From Rosa chinensis (lineage: Eukaryota > Streptophyta > Magnoliopsida > Rosales > Rosaceae), in assembly GCF_002994745.2 (NCBI RefSeq), contig NC_037090.1:40357001-40421000 (forward strand): a stretch of 64,000 nt of DNA, in the 5' to 3' direction. Made by a program: the position numbers and the translations under genes. A model generated the notes under the pieces. That model saw only the letters and a program-made list of their open reading frames with translations. It searched no databases and was not told the DNA's origin. Shown here one piece after another: positions 23,191 through 35,071 of the stretch (position 1 is its first letter; every line of letters begins with the position of its first letter).

Positions 23191-25372
23191 GTCATTCACT
23201 CAGGAATACCACTGATACCAACTATAGTCATAGATAACCTAATAACTCCAAGACAATAGGGTAATCTTGCTCATAATAAATATCGATCATGCTCATAACA
23301 AATATCGTGAGATTTACTCACCTAAGAATCCCGCTGCATCTTCATAGGTTAACCAAAGCAAGCACAATTGCCGCAATCCGTTCAACAAGTCCAACAAGCA
23401 CCTGAACACATAGGGTCCTGATTCAGTGCACGAATCACAAAGTGATTAAAGTTCGAAACCCTCGTTTTGAACTAAATCCCCATGAGTAATGCCAATCGAG
23501 GTGAAACCTCATCCGAGACCTCCCTAAGTCTCCAGAACACTTCTACAATAGATGCGACAAAACCACAAGTCGATCAAAGCTCGGATCCTCAAGGGTCGAA
23601 TAAATCAACCGGTATGAAACCGTAAAAATCATAACAAATCCATATGGACTCCAAAAACTGCATATTATATATCGAAACGCTCGTATCAACGAGTAGAAGA
23701 TATATAATACCAGAAACAGTCCCTTACCTGGCCGGAACGCCGCCACAGGCGGTGGCGCACAGCCGCCAGCCAGAACTCAATATTTCACAAAAGTCCCAAC
23801 ATCAAAGCTGATCATCTAAGCATGCTTGTGAATTTTCATAACTAGCTCGAAGTTAGAAAACAAGCATAAAGGGTCGAAAACTACCTCACTAGCTCGAAGT
23901 TAAAAAACCTCACAATCTGAGTTGAACCGATTTCTACGTAAATCGATCCAAACAAACACCATAGATCTATCCAAAAGGCTCCCACGAACCCAATGAAGGA
24001 AGCTTGAAGCCGTGCTGTCGCATGAGCTGTGTTTTCCGATTGGGTCCGATTACACCAAACTTTGCCTCCTATTAGCATCGCCACCACCGAGAATCGCCAT
24101 TAGAGGATGCCAGAGGGACAACCAGAGCAAGGAGGCGATCTGATCTGGAGAGTTTCACTGCCGGAGTTTGCCGAAAAAGCCGGGTCGGATCGGCCAGGTC
24201 GGGTCAGTCGAAAAACTCAGATACTGAAGGTGTGGCCGAGAGAGAAGAGAGAGAGAAGAAAGCTTTCCGCAAAAGGAAAATGGAATTATGAAAATAATTT
24301 CGGATTTTCCCTATTTATACTAAAACATAAACTTTTTCTGAAAGCCATAACTTCTTCATACGAGCTCCGATTTTCACGTTCTACATGTCCACAAACTCGT
24401 ATCGACGCGCTCTATAACTTTCATGAAGGAAGCTTACAGAGAATCCCAATGAATAAAAAGTCAACCTTTGCAATCCCCCTAAAACCATATTCTTTGAATA
24501 ATTATTCGCCTGAAACACTTCCGCTCCATGCACGAGCCACGAAATAGTCCAATAATCACAATTTAGATTCCAGAAAATCCTCAAAAAATAAATACGAATT
24601 TTCGGGGCATCACAGAGGTTAAGTCAGTGTGGAAGAGCGCTTCAAACCTGATCGGTGTTGTGACCTAGGTCGGCCGGATGGTGGAGAACCTGTCTGGTTT
24701 AGGCTTCGGGTCGGGCCTGGCTGCGGTTTGAGGTAGAGAGAAAAAGGGAATAAGGTTTCAGACCGAAATGGAAAGTTTCCAAAAATGGCAAGTTGGAATT
24801 GCTATTGATACCAGGTTTCCTGAAATTGTAACTTCTCATTTTTAGATCATAACATTTTCGAACAAACTCTGAACTTTGTATGCCGCATGTTCAGGATCTC
24901 AGTTTACACCCTCTACAACTTTCTAGAAACGAGTTTCCCCAAAAATTGAGCTAAAGAGAAAGTCGAAATTAAGGTAAAAAGTGAAACTCTTATTCGTTTA
25001 CTGTCCAAGTGATCAGTAAACGAATATGTTTAGGTTTGGGGCATAACATACACACTCACCGCATTCACCCACAACTCTTTTAAATCGTCTATCTAGACTT
25101 GAGCAATCACAAAAATTAGGAACAAAAAAAAAAAAAACACAACACAACACATCTTTCTACCATGGACACCGACAAGTGTAGTCTAAAGGATTAAAATGTC
25201 GGCCGATGCATATATATCAGAACTTTGAAAAATTGAGATATCAGAAATACTGTGGACATATAGGGAATATTCTGGAAAAGAAAATTTTATTGAAAGATTC
25301 AGTTAATTTATTGGATTTACATATAAATATATATAAATGTCAACTTTATCTACATCTAAAAAGAGACTCTAA

Positions 25373-25798
25373 GGTGGCGTTCGGTAACGTTTTCAAGTCA
25401 TCTTTTTCATTTTATAAAATGAAAATGGCTTGAAAATGCGTTCGTTGGTCTGTTTTCAAAAATGCAGAAATTAATTTTTTATTTTACTCGTAAAACAGGA
25501 AAGTGACAAATAGACGTTTTCACATTTTCATTCTCATATTTTAGAAAACACGGAGATATATTTCCAAAACAAAGAAAAAAAAGATTGTGCTCTCTTCTTC
25601 CATATTCTCACGTCGCTATCTTCTTCTTAGGTCTCTCTCTCATCTCTAGTCGCAATCTTCTCTCATTTTTTAAAATTATTTTCGGAATAAGCTACCGGAC
25701 ACATTTTCGGATATCAAAAATCCAATCTTGTTTTCTCGTTTTTATTTTCAAAATTGATTTTTGAAAAATCATTTTTAAAAACGTTACCGGACAAGCCC
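25373..25798. mobile_element. PIF/Harbinger (Tourist-like) MITE
   Basis: The left end is GGTGGCGTTCGGTAACG and the right end, reverse-complemented, is GGGCTTGTCCGGTAACG. TAA is duplicated on both sides (25370-25372 and 25799-25801), the 3-bp target of the Harbinger superfamily. The related sequence at 50395-51477 lacks this insert and reads straight through, which confirms the boundaries. Length 426 bp, non-coding. Confidence 0.85.
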
Positions 25799-26049
25799 TA
25801 AGTGGTTGAAAAAATGCTCGCTGGTCTATGAAAATACAATAATCAGACCAAGACATATGACCCATATAGTAGGAATTATAATGATGAAACTGATAGTTAT
25901 AAATTTTTTTTGACCTAGAGAGGATTACTCCTCACTTAGATTCGCTTTGAGGAGACTCACTGTTATACGAAAAAAATATAATAATCAAACCAAGACATAT
26001 GACCCATATAGTACGAATTGTAGTGATGAAAATGATAGTTATAAATTTC

Positions 26050-26300
26050 TTTTGACCTGGAGAGGATTACTCCTCACTCAAATTTGCTATGAAAGGATTT
26101 CTCCTCACTCAGATTCGCTTAGAGGAGATTTCTCCTCATCTAGATTCCCTTGAGGAGATTATTTCTCACTCAGATTTGTCTTGAAAAGATTTTTTCTCAC
26201 CTAGATTCACTTTGAGGAGATTATTCCTCACCTATATTCATCTTATGGGATTTCTCCTTACACAGATTCTCTTTGAGGAAATTTCATCTCACCAAAATCT
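26050..26300. repeat. Minisatellite of about 33 bp
   Basis: Degenerate units of the form GAGGAGATTTCTCCTCACTC + AGATTCGCTT repeat about eight times. Each unit holds a small palindrome (GAGGAGATTTCTCCTC). The same array appears inverted at 50740-50860. Confidence 0.75.
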
Positions 26301-26699
26301 GCCGTAAGAGGTAATTTACCTCAAGAGACTTTTTCCAAACTAGTTGGGATGCCTCTCTACTAGCAATTTTCTAACTAAAAACCGTTCTTAAAAATTTACA
26401 CTCCCACAAAACTTCCATCATATGCATTTCCTTGTGAATAGTTGAATTATTATTTTTTTTTTTTAACTTATCAGATTTTACAGATATTTCTTTATTTTGT
26501 TAGAATATATCTCAAATATCTAATATATCAAGGATATTTGACAACATCGAATAAATTTCACTGAAAACAGAGGAAGATAAGATATTTTTTCTGTATGATA
26601 TATCAAGTCACTTATCAGCGTATCGACAAATATTTCAAATGCTAGTTATATGGTAGTTATATACTTATATGTACTTTGATTCAGCTCCCCCATTCTTTC

Positions 26700-28571
26700 T
26701 GTTAATGCAAAAGGGGGTTTTAGGATAAAGTAATCGAAAATTGCAAAGAAATAAAACAAATATATATACAAAATAGGGTGAACGTTAGGTACAAAGATTA
26801 AAACCAAATCTATATGATTGAATTCACTTAGGACTCCTATAGTTGATTATCTAAGTCATGAGAGAGAAGTTGACCATGTGAAACGTTAAAAGCAAACGAT
26901 TTCCCATATTTTACTTTCCTTATTTAATTAATCTAAGTGGAAGTATCTAAATTAATCCTATAAACATGCAATCAAAGTCTAAAAAGTTAGCTAATCAAGG
27001 CATGTTCAACACAATAAGCATAAAGAAAGGATGTCAACTTTAGTGCACGTACAACCTAGTATGAATAAGTTCATCTATTTGCAATCCTCCTTAATTAATT
27101 TCGACTTTTGTCCAAAGCCTTTACTACTTTCGATTTAGGGTTATAAAACTATTAGGTGAATTGTTAACCTAAATCTAGCACCAATTACATGCAAATCCTA
27201 AAAGTTTCGAACCAATCAAGATTAACATATAAAAGATTTCAATCGTGCAAAATCAATCAAGCAAACTCACAAAAGCAACTTAGATTCACAACCATAGAAT
27301 AGGAAATTTTATTCAAACACAGAGACGAGCTTAAACTTTGCCCTTAACGTTTATGTTAACTAGAATTCAAGTTCATACGAAATCAAAACAAAGAATACCT
27401 AAAATAGGTTACAAGGAATAAGATGAAATTACACCGTGAATGGAATGAATGGTGGAAAGCTTAAGACGTTGATCTTGAATCTTGAAAGCATGGCTTCAAA
27501 GCTCACGGTACAAGGTGGATGATGGCGGCTAGGAGGCTTCACTGCTTCTTCTTCTCTTGTTCTCTTTGCTTGAAGATGCAGAGACTTGAAAACTAGAGAG
27601 TGGAGAGAACTTTGGACGTTGAAAATTATGGAAGAAAAAAGATGTGTGAGACGTCTAAAGGTGATGCTATATATAGGGAACGAAATCTTAGTCTCCAAGG
27701 CTTCATGAATCTTCTTTTAATTTCCCAGGAATTATATGGTTGCTCCATACAGTTCCAACCAATAGAATAATTCCACGTCAGCGCTCGTGTCGTTCAACCA
27801 ATCAGAGGCTTCCAAAATTAAGTAAATAAAGCCCATAATCCTTCAAAAATATATTATTGCCGAATTATCAAGGATTTAATCTGATTTTTCTCTCCAAATT
27901 TCGGCCAAAGAAGCTTGAGTGAAAGTAGGAATGAATCTGGACTTGTTTTCACCTTTTTCTTGTTGCACACACTTTGCAATCCCTTAAAACTCTCCATGGC
28001 GTCATTTATCCTCTAGATCCTTCCATGTTTGGTGTCATCTTCATGATCCTTCTACCCATCTTCACGGCAAAAAGATTTTATCCTCCCAAAATTTATTCTT
28101 TTCACGTCCAAAGAACCTTAAATCAATTAGGTTTCTTCCTTTGGCCAAAAATCACAATTATTCTAAAAGGATCTTGAGCTTTCTTGAGTCTTCTTCAAGC
28201 CACGTGCTCTCCTAGTGCCTTCAGGACGCCTCTTTTCACCATTTTTCCGACCATGCTTCCTAGTTGACTCAGGAGTCTTGCTTTGACTAAGTTTCCTAGT
28301 TGGACCAGGATTTCTTGGTCGGATCAGAATTTCCTGGCTGGACCAGAAAAATTTCATTTCTTTGTTTCAGCTCATTTTTGCAGCCCTTGTGTCTTGCCGT
28401 AGTCATTTCCAACGTTTTTTTGCTTCTCATTTGCCTTTAAGCTCATTTCTGCTCCACTTGCTCTATGGTACCTAAAAATAGAAACTTCATTAAAAATCGA
28501 TTATTTAAGGAAATAACTAGGTAAATATGAGGAAATAACATTTAAAACGTCGCATTAAAATACTCCTATCA
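26700..28571 (-). repeat. LTR of the 44502-46285 family, minus orientation
   Basis: The plus-strand end is TACTCCTATCA (minus TGATAGGAGTA), the same start as the solo LTR at 44502. Homology continues along the LTR, including a promoter-like CTATATATAG at 27667-27676. The left end at 26700 stops about 180 bp short of the end of the 44502 copy. Flanking 5-mers do not match (CTTTC against ACCAA), so the LTR is probably truncated or rearranged. Confidence 0.65.
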
Positions 28572-29056
28572 ACCAAGACAACAAAGTTACAAGGTGAGAA
28601 AAGTAAAGCTTATCCGTTTTTGAAATTTCTCTCCAGCTTATATGTTAGCATATGCTAGGTTTCTGCATATGGTTTCACTCTACCATAAGGGGTATAGCTA
28701 GGCAAGGAGATTCTTCTTCTCCTTACCTATTCATCCTCTGTGCAGAAGGTCTGTCTGCCTTGATCTCTTCCTCTGTTTAGAATGACTGTTAGAAGCTTAG
28801 CAATGTCACCTTCTGTGATCATTTGTTATTTGCAGATGACAACTTTTGTTTGGTGAAGCTTCTGTTATAGAATGTCAAGGTTTACCCAAGAGGTTCCGGT
28901 CAAATAATTAACCTACAAAAATTCACTGTTGTTTTTAGTGGTAATGTCAGTTTACAGATAAGGAATAAATTTTCTCTATACTACGTGTTAAGTGTGTTAC
29001 AGAGCATGGTTTGTATTTGGGTTTACCTATCCAAGTTGGTCACAAGAAGACGACAA
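28572..29056 (+). pseudogene. L1-type LINE reverse transcriptase fragment
   Basis: One frame reads RGIARQGDSSSPYLFILCAE followed by GLSALISSSV, the conserved plant L1 stretch (RGiRQGDPlSPyLFilcae). Further on comes FADDNFCLVKLL with the catalytic Asp pair. Stops and shifts are frequent, and the copy ends where the Copia-1 LTR begins at 29057. Only the middle of RT remains. Confidence 0.75.
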
Positions 29057-29489
29057 TGTAAGAGTTTAAATACATAAATCCAAGATCTAGAATTTACATG
29101 ATCTCACAATATTAACTGTAAGGCGGAAACATAAACTACATACCTTGTTTCATTAGAGCAATATGTAGTATACCAAGACGCAGCGGCTCGGCGAAGTCGT
29201 CAATCCAAAGGAAATGGTTTCTCTCTCAGCCCTTGCATCTTAAACTCTCATACGTGTTTTGAGTACTTTATGTGTGTACATAAGATGGAATTGTGTTATA
29301 TAGGGTGAGAGGGGACCAATTTCCATCAATGACTTAAGTGATTTCCATCCATCATGGAAATAGATTAGGAAATTCCCTCTGATTGATCAATTGGGATCCA
29401 TCAATTAGTCTATCAAATCATATATGGAATATACGCCATAAACACCAATTACTTCATATGATGCACACTTATAGGAGTAAATTCTTACA
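29057..29489 (-). repeat. Copia-1 3' LTR (433 bp)
   Basis: Minus strand starts TGTAAGAATTTACTCC and ends ACTCTTACA, so its tips are inverted (TGTAAGA/TCTTACA). A TATA-like CCTATATAACAC lies near 29300 on the minus strand. The polypurine tract precedes it directly. Confidence 0.75.
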
Positions 29490-29898
29490 TTCTCCCACTT
29501 GGATCATGTGATAGAAAATTAGTGGTTTAATAGATGAACATTAGGCGCGCAATACAATTGATTGAATCCTTACTTTTATATGATCATCATACACACCATT
29601 GCAAGCACCTTACTAAAGTAAGTCATGGCGATCATACATCAAATTGAAATAATCCCTTCCATGTACTATATCATTAGTAAACTACAAACAGTAGCCAATA
29701 AGTCAGAGGTCTCTTAATGGTCCAACCATTATATCTCTAACATATAGAGACGTTCCATTTGTCATTCATCCAGACTCATGCATGTACATTCAATGGAAAA
29801 CAGGAAAATTATTAATCAGAAACATATTCATTATAGAGCTAAGAGTGTAGCAAAAATAGAACAATCATTCTACAGACCAAAATTTTGAATATATACAA

Positions 29899-30379
29899 GT
29901 TAACGCAAAAGGGGGTTTTAGGATAAAGTAATCGAAAATTGCAAAGAAATAAAACAAATATATATACAAAATAGGGTGAACGTTAGGTACAAAGATTAAA
30001 ACCAAATCTATATGATTGAATTCACTTAGGACTCCTATAGTTGATTATCTAAGTCATGAGAGAGAAGTTGACCATGTGAAACGTTAAAAGCAAACGATTT
30101 CCCATATTTTACTTTCCTTATTTAATTAATCTAAGTGAAAGTATCTAAATTAATCCTATGAACATGCAATCAAAGTCTAAAAAGTTAGCTAATCAAGGCA
30201 TGTTCAACACAATAAGCATAAAGAAAGGATGTCAACTTGAGTGCACGTACAACCTAGTATGAATAAGTTCATCTATTTGCAATCCTCCTTAATTGATTTC
30301 GACTTTTGTCCAAAGCCTTTACTACTTTCGATTTAGGGTTATAAAACTATTAGGTGAATTGTTAACCTAAATCTAGCAC
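29899..30379 (-). repeat. 481-bp LTR patch inside Copia-1
   Basis: This is an ungapped near-copy of 26701-27181 with about five substitutions. It starts at the same left boundary (GTTAA) as the nearby LTR and ends abruptly in the Copia-1 RNase H coding region, replacing the rest of that domain. Confidence 0.85.
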
Positions 30380-31637
30380 TACTGTCGACAACACTAAGCC
30401 CTAAGATAAAGTTACGCAGCCACAATGCATGAGTAGTGACCTCAAAGACTGCCACAAACTCAGCTTGCATGGTAGATGTAGTGATACAAGTTTGCTTGGC
30501 ACTTCTCCATGAAACCACCTCTCCAGCTAGTAGGAACAAGTAACCAGAAGTTGATTTTCCAGTATCAAGACAACCACTAAGATCAAAGTTTGAATAACCA
30601 ACTACCTCAAGGTTATCAAATCTCCTATATGTGCGCATATAATCCTTTGTTACTTGTAGATACCTTATGACCTTCTTTGTAGCTTTCCAATGATCCATTC
30701 CTGGATTGCTTTGGTACCTTCCTAACATCCCAACCACAAAACTGATGTCTGGTCTTGTACAGATTTGTGCATACACTAAACTTCCTACAGCGGATGCACA
30801 AGGAATTCTTTCCATACCCTTTGGCTCTAATTCATTTTGTGGACATTTAAGGCTAAACTTGTCCCCTTTCTGAATTCGAGCAATGCTTGGTGAACATTTT
30901 TCCATTCCAAATCTCTCTAGAACTCTCTCAATATATGCTCTTTGAGACAACCCCAACAGTCCATGTGATCTATCTCGAAATATTTCAATTCCGATCACGT
31001 AGGATGTCTTACCCATATCTTTCATTTCAAATTTCTTAGAGAGAAAACTCTTGGTTTCACCTAACAAACCAAGATCACTACTAGCAAGCAAAATATCATC
31101 AACATACAAAATCAGAAATATAAACTTCCTCCCACTGACCTTTAGGTATATACATCGATCAACAATGTTTTTCTTAAAACCGAAGAAGACAACAGACTCA
31201 TTAAACTTGAGATACCATTGTCGGGAAGCTTGTTTAAGTCCATGTATCAATTACTTTAATTTACAGACCATGTGTTCCTTTCCTTCTGATGAGAAGCCTT
31301 CAGGTTGATTCATATAGACTTCCTCCTCTAAGTTCCCATTTATAAAAGCTGTTTTCACATCCATTTGATGTAACTCTAAATCAAAATGAGCTACAAGTGC
31401 CATAATAATTCTGAGAGAGTCCTTCTTAGAAACAGGAGAGAAGGTTTCTTTGTAATTAATGCCTTCTTTCTGAGTGAAACCTTTGGCTACAAGTCTGGCT
31501 TTATATCGTTCTATGTTTCCATTAGAGTTGCGTTTGGTTTTGAAAACCCATTTACACCCAACTCTTTTACATCCTTCAGGAAACTCAACGAGTTCCCAAA
31601 CTTTGTTTTGGTCCATTGATTTCAGTTCATCATTCAT
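30380..31637 (-). pseudogene. Copia-1 reverse transcriptase and partial RNase H
   Basis: RT reads GCKWVFKTKRNSNGNIERYK, LHQMDVKTAFINGNLEEEVY (first Asp intact), GLKQASRQWYLKF and LYVDDILLASSD (YVDD intact). RNase H starts YSNFDLSGC, where the family has YSDxDFAGC, so the first catalytic Asp is Asn (30588-30590, AAC). It ends at GLSVVDS, cut by the LTR patch. A stop at 31251 splits the frame. Although RT motifs remain, the truncated RNase H makes it inactive. Confidence 0.85.
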
Positions 31638-32720
31638 AGCATCAATCCATTTCTCAGAACGTATGAATAAGAAACTGGATCCTTATTTGACCCAATGTCA
31701 AATTCAGATTCTTGGAAGTATACCACATAATCATTCGAAATAGCATGTCTCCTATTTCTTTGAGACCATCTTACTCCCATTTCTTGTGGTTCTTGTGCTA
31801 CAAGTTCATTGTCAATGATTTCATTATGTGAGTTTTGGTCATTCATTCCTTGATCATTCACTACTTCCTGATCGTTCATTTCTTGATCATTTATTCCATG
31901 ATCATTCATTCCTTGACCATTCATTTCTTGATTATTCAGTTGTTGTTCATTGTTGTTAGGCTGTACAACAACTAGAGGAACAACACTTCTTTGAGAAGAT
32001 ATAGGTGCAGAAAACTGCATCCTAACTTCTTAAATAATCACTTCCCTCTTTTCACTCCCACTAATTTCACCATTTTCAATAAATCTAGCATTTCCGGTTT
32101 CAACAATTCTTGTACTATGGTCAGGACAATAAAACCTATATCCTTTAGACTTTTCTACGTAACCAATGAAGTAACCACTTTTCATTTTAAAGTCTAATTT
32201 CTTTTCTTGTGGATTATAGAGCTTAACTTCTGCAGGGCATCCCCAAACATGTAGATGCCTTAAACTAGGTTTCCTTCCCATCCATAGTTCAAGAGGAGTC
32301 TTTGGAACTGCCATACTAGGAACTCTATTTAGTAAGTATACAACGGTTCTTAAAGCATGCATCCACAATGATATAGGTAATGTTGAATTACTCAACATAC
32401 TTCTAACCATATCCATAAGAGTACGATTACTTCTTTCAGCAACACCATTTTGCTGTGGCATTCCTGGCACAGTGTATTGAGCACAAATGCCATGCTTTTC
32501 AAGGAACTTAGCAAAAGGACTAGGATGTTGTCCTGACTCATCATACCTTCCATAGAATTCACCACCTCTATCTAATCTTACAATTTTCACTTTTCTATCT
32601 AACTGTCTCTCAATTTCAGTGATGAATACCTCAAGGGCATTTACAGATTGAGACTTTTCATTCAATAGATAGATATAACTATAACGTGAAAAATCATCTA
32701 TAAAGGTGATGAAATATTTT
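31638..32720 (-). pseudogene. Copia-1 integrase and linker
   Basis: The integrase core shows [10 protein letters not shown] (second Asp) and [20 protein letters not shown] (Glu), then [20 protein letters not shown] and FIGY. The first catalytic Asp would fall near 32700, where [11 protein letters not shown] is interrupted by a stop. Downstream, the linker at 31634-32020 has a run of five-residue units like MNDQE (QEMNGQGMNDHGINDQEMND). Stops lie near 32028 and 31632. Confidence 0.75.
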
Positions 32721-34190
32721 TATCCACTAAAAGATGGAACATCAAAAGGTCCACAAATGTCTGTGTGAATAAGTTCGAGAAGCTTAGAACTTCTTGTGGC
32801 ACCTTTCTTTGTGTGTTTGGTTTGCTTTCCCTTAATGCAATCCACACAAACACCGGAATCAGTAAAATCTAGGTTCAGAAGAACCTCATTCTTTACCAAT
32901 CTCTCCATTAATTCTTTCTCTGGATATATGACCCATAAGAAAGAGAAAGATTCATTTATCAAGCTACATTTAGTTCCAACATTAGGATGCAGGGTTAAAA
33001 GTGTTTCAACAAAAAGACCATCAAGCTTAATTTTATCCAACCCATCAATCAAAATACCAGAACCAACAAAAGATTTATTCTTAAACAAACTCAAAATTTT
33101 GTTACCAATATTGAAAGTAAAACCATCAAGATCAAGTTTGGAAACAGAAATTAAATTCCAAGAACAAGTCGAAACATAAAGAGTTTAAAATAAATCCAAA
33201 TAATAGCCGGTATCTAAAATCAAACGAAAAGTTCAAATGGCTTCAACTGGTTCTTTCACCAAATTCCCCATATAGATAAAATTTTCATTTGGATTTAGGC
33301 TTTGGGTTGTAAGGAATCCCTGCATCGAATTAGAAACATGAACAGTAGCACATGAGTCAGCCCAACAAGTATTATAAGGAACTTCAGCTAAATTTGATTT
33401 GAATAATACATAAGCCAAAGGCTTACCTTTCTTTTTGAACCATGCCCTACGTTTTGGGCAATCATACTGATAATGTCCATCCTTTCTACAGAAATGACAT
33501 TTGTCCTTCACTCCCTTATTAGGAGCCTGAGCAACATCAGCATGTCCATTGTTCTTTGGTGGTCCTTTCTTAGCACCCTTTCCAGGTTTTCTTCTAAATT
33601 TTGACCTACAAGATGAATGGAATTTTGTTCTTGTTGTTTAAGCCTTCCTTCCTCTTGAACAAGCATACTGGACAATTCATTAACATTCCACTTATCCGTT
33701 ATAGTGTTATAGTTAATCTGAAATGCTTCATACTAAGGAGGCAAGGAGTTCAAAATAAATTAAATAAGAAAGAACTCATCCGCATTCATTCCCAAGGTCT
33801 TTAACTTTGCTGCCAAATTAGTCATTTCAAGAACATGCTCATGCATGCTTCTCCTACCATCAAATTTGTTGGTGGTAAGTTCAGCCATTAATGTCCTTGC
33901 AAGAGACTTGTCAACACTCTTGAAACGATCCACAGTGTTCTTCAAGAATTCCTTAGCAATTTTAGCTTTCGAAAGTGTAGTCTTTATGTTGTTTGCTATA
34001 GTCATTCGCATAAGCATAATGCTCAGTCTATTTGACTTTTCCCAGGCCTTATGAAAAGCCTTTTCGTTATCTGTGCTTTCATCAGTTACAGCAGCAGGTT
34101 TCTCAGTTTGGAGTGCCGAATCCAGATCCAGAACACCTAAGTGAAACTGAACTTGTTCACACTATTCCGAGAAATTCAGTCGATTGAGCA
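32721..34190 (-). pseudogene. Copia-1 gag, zinc knuckle, protease and pre-integrase
   Basis: Gag (33540-34190) includes AFHKAWEKSNRLSIMLMRM and MAELTTNKFDGRRSMHEHVL, the UBN2-type capsid pattern. The zinc knuckle is CHFCRKDGHYQYDC (33462-33503). Protease follows as WADSCATVHVSN; the family has DSGAT, so the Gly is Cys. Pre-integrase carries CVDCIKGKQTKHTKKGATRS and LIHTDICGPFDVPSF. Several stops interrupt it. Confidence 0.75.
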
Positions 34191-34929
34191 CTGGGACGAA
34201 GCATGCGAATGAAGCGAAACATGAGCTGCAACACAATAATACGAGGGCTCACAACATTAATTTTTTGAGTCACTAAACACGTATAAATAGTAAACATATC
34301 AACACAATACTCCTTTGGGTAGTTATCATGCAGATATTTAACTAAAATGAAGCATTTATCGTCATTTGAGCAATGAGTATATTCCTAATCAGACAAGCTT
34401 GTAATCTTTGGATCTCCAAAACTAATCTAACAAGATATATATCAAAACTAATCGGGCATCAATTTTGGTATCAATCCTTCTTCATTGTATTCATTTGGCA
34501 ATGAATTTGGGCAGTTTAATATTTTCTTCTGTTTTGGACAGGATGATGATCAATAACTTAATATAGCAGCTTCATCTATCTAAACCAATAATTGATATAA
34601 AAGATATTTTCAATTTGGTTTTGCTTTTTGCATTTCAGCCATAGAAGAGAGATGAGAGAAAACTAAAAGAACAAGAGATGAGATCGAGTAGGTGGAAAGG
34701 CCAGAGAGAGAGTTTTGGAAGCTGAGAATAAGGGTAAATGTGGAATAGTACAATAAAAAGATAGAAATGGAAGTAAAAAATATTAAACAAATGAAAGGGG
34801 AGTGCAAATTGTAATTTGGGGAGTGCAAATTTCACTCCCCATAGTCAAATGTGAAGCTCCTAAAAGTTTGAAATCAAAATAAAAGTAAAGATTCTAATCT
34901 TTTACCGTCCAAATGACCAGTAGACAGGT
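34191..34929. other. Gene-free; contains a small hairpin
   Basis: This may include the Copia-1 leader on the minus strand. At 34817-34841 TGGGGAGTG and CACTCCCCA form a 9-bp stem with a 7-base loop. A related GGGGAGTGCAAATT lies just before it at about 34797. No 5' LTR is seen. Confidence 0.4.
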
Positions 34930-35015
34930 AATTCTGGGTACAGGATGTAACATTTATAGTTGATGCCCTCATGTACGATTCAAATTGTACTCAATAATGA
35001 AATTTCTCCTTTCTT

Positions 35016-35052
<37 letters not shown>
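34930..35052 (+). repeat. LINE-like 3' end with long poly(A)
   Basis: Ends AATAATGAAATTTCTCC, then TTTCTTC and about 33 A residues (35019-35051). This is the usual shape of plant L1 3' ends. No LINE coding sequence is attached, so it may be a strongly 5'-truncated copy. Confidence 0.45.
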
Positions 35053-35053
<1 letters not shown>

Positions 35054-35071
35054 ATGTTTGCTTTGATAATG

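Larger units (their letters stand above)
22463..24614 (-). mobile_element. Solo LTR (2152 bp), chromovirus-like
   Basis: Begins TGTCACGCCCC and ends GGGGCATCACA on the plus strand, flanked by a perfect 5-bp duplication GAGGT at 22458-22462 and 24615-24619. Read on the minus strand it starts TGTGATGCCCCGAAAATTC, like LTRs of plant Tekay/Del elements. With no internal domain present, it fits recombination between two LTRs of one element. It carries two tandem arrays and a (TA)n run. Confidence 0.85.
21691..25048 (-). repeat. Outer LTR-like remnant around a solo LTR
   Basis: The flanks of the solo LTR (21691-22462 and 24615-25048) become contiguous when it is removed. The minus strand would start TGTTATGCCCCAAACC near 25048 and end GATCGTCACA near 21691, like a chromovirus LTR. 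The 24830-25048 part resembles the start of the inner solo LTR in layout. No target duplication matches, so the ends are tentative. Confidence 0.35.
25190..26650 (+). repeat. Dispersed repeat, copy A
   Basis: This is homologous to 50395-51477 in inverted orientation. Matching landmarks are AATGTCGGCCGAT at the left, GACATATGACCCATATAG, the minisatellite, and the A/T-rich right end near CAGCGTATCGACAAATATTTC. It includes an imperfect direct duplication of about 135 bp (25836-25950 and 25970-26080). A MITE is inserted at 25373-25798. There is no coding capacity and the class is unknown. Confidence 0.7.
29057..34190 (-). mobile_element. Copia-1: decayed Ty1/Copia element, 5' LTR missing
   Basis: On the minus strand: gag, zinc knuckle, protease, integrase, RT, truncated RNase H, a 3' untranslated part (29490-29898), a polypurine tract (AAGTGGGAGAA near 29490-29500) and a 3' LTR. 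A 481-bp piece of another LTR family lies at 29899-30379, where the end of RNase H should be. No 5' LTR is found upstream of gag, and the bases beside the 3' LTR (GACAA) have no partner. It is inserted in or beside the L1 fragment. Confidence 0.8.

Noticed and set aside
21691..25048. Calling the outer LTR a second solo LTR
   Set aside because: Flanking 5-mers TTGAC and TACAC do not match, so only a tentative remnant is reported.
26050..26300. Second repeat array considered as CRISPR or coding repeat
   Set aside because: Units are degenerate, contiguous and shared with an inverted copy at 50740-50860. No long frame follows the periodicity.
34610..34835. Two overlapping short hydrophobic minus-strand frames
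   Set aside because: Overlapping frames in A/T-rich sequence upstream of Copia-1, with no motif and no splice context.
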